A stretch of 7,144 nt of DNA, taken from positions 1 through 7,144 of the forward strand of contig JASBTC010000228.1 of assembly GCA_030148625.1 (NCBI GenBank). The letters run 5' to 3'. The notes beneath the pieces are model-generated. The model worked only from the letters and a program-made list of their open reading frames with translations. It was not told the origin of the DNA and ran no database searches. Both the position numbers and the translations under genes were made by a program. Numbering within the stretch: position 1 is the first letter of the stretch; the number at the start of each line of letters is the position of its first letter. The stretch comes from Sphingobium sp. Its GTDB lineage: Bacteria; Pseudomonadota; Alphaproteobacteria; Sphingomonadales; Sphingomonadaceae. Shown here in pieces: positions 4,964-7,144 of the stretch.

Positions 4964-7144
4964 TCAGCCGCCAGGAATCAGCGCCGGAAGCCAATCCTCC
5001 AACGTGACCGTGTCGCGAACCTTGTAGGGAACGCCGCGGCGGTTGAGGAATAGCCGCTCCATTTCAGGCCGGGTGAAAGGGCGCGAGCCGAGCCGGCCGA
5101 ACACCGCGATCTGCCCGCCGGTCTCGTCGACCGCGCGATCGCGATCGAGCCCCTTGGAGAGCGCGCGGGCAGGTGAGGGCGTGCGTGCCCATGCGATCAG
5201 CTCGGGCATCGGCGCGGGCGAGAAACCGTAGAAATTGGGCTGGCTGTCGGGCGAAGTGAGCTGGATCACCTTCAATCCGTTCCGTCCATCGGCGACATAG
5301 GCGAAGAGCGAGGCGTTGGTGGTGCCGACGATCACATCCTGCGCGTCGTTCATCGCGCCGCCGAAACTTTCCATGCGGTAGACGCGCGGACGAGCGGGGG
5401 TCTTCACATCGACGATCGCCAGCCCGTCGCGGCCCGCGGCGACATAGGCATAGGTGCGCGCGAGATAGAGGCGACGGGCATCTGCGAGCGGGATCGTGCC
5501 CGACGGGATCGCCACGGGCGTATCGAGCCGGGTGACGTCGAACAGTTTCACGCCTTCGGCATCGGTCACCCAGAGATAGCGGAACTGGATGGCCGAGGCG
5601 CGCGCGTCGCGCAGGGGAAGCGTGACGACGAGGCGGGGCTTCAGCGGATCGTCGAGGTCGACGACGACCAGCCCGGCATCGGCGGCGATATAGGCGATAT
5701 GGCCCGCCAGCGTGACGTGGCGTGCACCCTTCAGTGCGTTGCCGGGGTTCCAGGTGGCGGCGCGCTTCAGGAAATTGTTGCGGAACTCGCCATCGGCCAG
5801 CGTGGTCACATCGACGAGGATCAATCCTTCGGCACCGTCGGTGACGACCGCATAATTATAGATCGGGTGGAAGGGCTGCTCCTGGTTCATTTCGCGCATC
5901 TCTGCGGTGTTGCGCAGCGGATTGATCGGCTGGTTGGTGGCGAGCGCCATGCAGGTGGCGTCGGTTGATTTCACCTGCATATCCTGGCCGAGCGCTGAGA
6001 AGGGCGCGGTCACGATCCGTTCGGAGAAACCCTTGTTGCCGATCGAGGCGACGTCATAGACGCGGAAACCGCCGCGCCCTTCCGCCACGAACATATATTC
6101 GCCGCGCAGTTGCAGGCAGCCGACCGCGCCCGCCGTGCCCTGGGTGATGTTGCGGAATTCCTCGAGCGCGTGGGTCTCGCCTGACAGGCGCTTGTCGAAG
6201 GTCTTGCCGCGTGTCCAATCCTTCAATTCGCGGTTGTTGCGCTCGACATGGAGTTTCCACCAGTCGGGATAGGCATAGCGCTGGAGATAGGAGCCGATCA
6301 CCGCCTGGGGTTCGTCCCATTCGGTGACGCGCACCGCTTCGAAGCCATTGTCCAGACCCGTCCAGGCGTGGAGCCCGACGAAATTGACGAAATTGGTGCC
6401 GAGCAGCATCAGCTGCGACATGATCGCGTTATTGTCGTCGTCCGCGCTCAGATGGCAGTCGCTGCAGGTCTTGGTCTCGGTCTTGCGCACCGTGTGCGGG
6501 AAATGCGGCGCGAACGCCTGGGACGAGAAACCCGCCGACGAGATTGGCGGCTGCTGGATATAGATGCGTTCGCGATTGATGTTGGTCGAGGACAGGATCA
6601 GCGCCGAGGTCGAGCGGACCGGGGAGACGATATTGCCCTTGGTGGTCTGGTGCCGGCCAAGCTGGAACATGTCGTCGCGCGCCACCTGTGGGTTGTAGGT
6701 GGCGAAATTGCGCGTCTCCGTGCCCTCATATTTATGCTCGGTGGTTTTCCAGTTCGCCTCGATCGGCAAATGGCAGCCGCCGCATGAGGTGGTCCAGGAG
6801 AGATGGCAGGTGAAGCACGCCATGGTGTCGTCGCCATGCGCGCGATCCGCCTTGGCGACGCCGGGGCCGAAACCATATTTGCCGTCGTCGGCACCGGTGC
6901 GGCCCATCAGCTTGGCGCGCGCGGCCTTGGCGTTGAAGTGCGGATTGCCCCTGGTCACCGCATCTTTGACCAACGACACTTGCCATTCGAGCGCCGGATC
7001 GACGATCGAGCGCTGGATCAGCACGCGGTTTCCGGCCGCGTCCTGAGACCATTCGAAACGGCGCTTGCCATCGGCATTGCGCAGCAGCGCGAGATTGCTG
7101 CCCTGCGGCCGCGCGGCGGGGCCGGAGGTCAGCAAGGTCGGATA
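4964..7144 (-). CDS. Multihaem cytochrome c with C-terminal LVIVD propeller repeats (N-terminus outside window)
   Basis: The frame is open to the right edge, so the TTG at 7135 is probably internal; 726 residues are visible. Counting from the edge, haem c motifs are CFTCH (residue 110), CGGCH (121) and CSDCH (227). Extra histidines such as those in TEHKYEG, GRHQTT and PHFPHTV could be distal ligands. From about residue 350 come propeller-type repeats with the LVIVD signature: GFRVYDV (about 357), GLILVDV (438), GLVVVDLDDPLKPR (490), GVKLFDV (531), GLAIVDVKTPARPR (571) and GLKVIQL (621). Both modules need an extracytoplasmic location, so an export signal is expected beyond the edge. LVIVD repeats are known from bacterial and archaeal surface proteins of uncertain function. 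It is on the opposite strand from the redox operon and ends 83 bp before the small lipoprotein gene. An electron-transfer or surface role is inferred; no catalytic residues are recognised. Confidence 0.88.
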   Translation of the reverse strand, partial: YPTLLTSGPAARPQGSNLALLRNADGKRRFEWSQDAAGNRVLIQRSIVDPALEWQVSLVKDAVTRGNPHFNAKAARAKLMGRTGADDGKYGFGPGVAKADRAHGDDTMACFTCHLSWTTSCGGCHLPIEANWKTTEHKYEGTETRNFATYNPQVARDDMFQLGRHQTTKGNIVSPVRSTSALILSSTNINRERIYIQQPPISSAGFSSQAFAPHFPHTVRKTETKTCSDCHLSADDDNNAIMSQLMLLGTNFVNFVGLHAWTGLDNGFEAVRVTEWDEPQAVIGSYLQRYAYPDWWKLHVERNNRELKDWTRGKTFDKRLSGETHALEEFRNITQGTAGAVGCLQLRGEYMFVAEGRGGFRVYDVASIGNKGFSERIVTAPFSALGQDMQVKSTDATCMALATNQPINPLRNTAEMREMNQEQPFHPIYNYAVVTDGAEGLILVDVTTLADGEFRNNFLKRAATWNPGNALKGARHVTLAGHIAYIAADAGLVVVDLDDPLKPRLVVTLPLRDARASAIQFRYLWVTDAEGVKLFDVTRLDTPVAIPSGTIPLADARRLYLARTYAYVAAGRDGLAIVDVKTPARPRVYRMESFGGAMNDAQDVIVGTTNASLFAYVADGRNGLKVIQLTSPDSQPNFYGFSPAPMPELIAWARTPSPARALSKGLDRDRAVDETGGQIAVFGRLGSRPFTRPEMERLFLNRRGVPYKVRDTVTLEDWLPALIPGG

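Noticed and set aside
6248..6787. Plus-strand reading frame opposite the LVIVD cytochrome
   Set aside because: It has no ribosome-binding site or domain and overlaps the part of the minus-strand gene containing a haem motif.
7133..7135. TTG at 7135 as the start of the LVIVD cytochrome
   Set aside because: The frame continues to the window edge, no export signal follows the TTG although c-type haem attachment requires export, and no ribosome-binding site can be judged.

Overview
The window is GC-rich, gene-dense DNA of the kind found in alphaproteobacteria. A sphingomonad (Sphingomonas, Sphingopyxis or a relative) is the best guess. The guess rests on a multi-hairpin intergenic repeat built from GTCGAG/CTCGAC blocks, an entericidin-type lipoprotein, and one EcfG-like promoter; none of these proves the genus.

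Left half, plus strand (2-4420): four genes in one direction. First is the 3' end of a protein with four [4Fe-4S] cluster motifs (2-589). Then come a five-helix membrane cytochrome b with two H-X13-H haem-ligand pairs (837-1709), a fusion of a cytoplasmic FHA domain, one membrane helix and ten CXXCH haem sites (1720-3549), and a calcineurin-type phosphoesterase resembling class III cyclic-nucleotide phosphodiesterases (3569-4420). The 247-bp gap between the first two genes is mostly a folded repeat element; the other junctions are 10 and 19 bp.

Middle (4421-4963): a 34-bp perfect inverted repeat separates the converging gene sets. Beyond it, on the minus strand, are two small genes read right to left: an entericidin-like lipoprotein (4755-4880, 41 aa) and a charged 64-aa protein (4550-4744). 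They share a short leader with a palindromic hairpin and a possible general-stress promoter.

Right part, minus strand (4964-7144): the C-terminal 726 residues of a large cytochrome c with three visible CXXCH sites followed by LVIVD-type propeller repeats. Its start lies beyond the right edge.

Taken together, the plus-strand genes look like an electron conduit: Fe-S protein in the cytoplasm, di-haem b cytochrome in the membrane, decahaem c cytochrome in the periplasm. The FHA domain, and possibly cyclic-nucleotide signalling, may provide control from inside the cell. The LVIVD cytochrome is a plausible downstream periplasmic or surface partner. The direction of electron flow and the terminal substrate cannot be read from this window.
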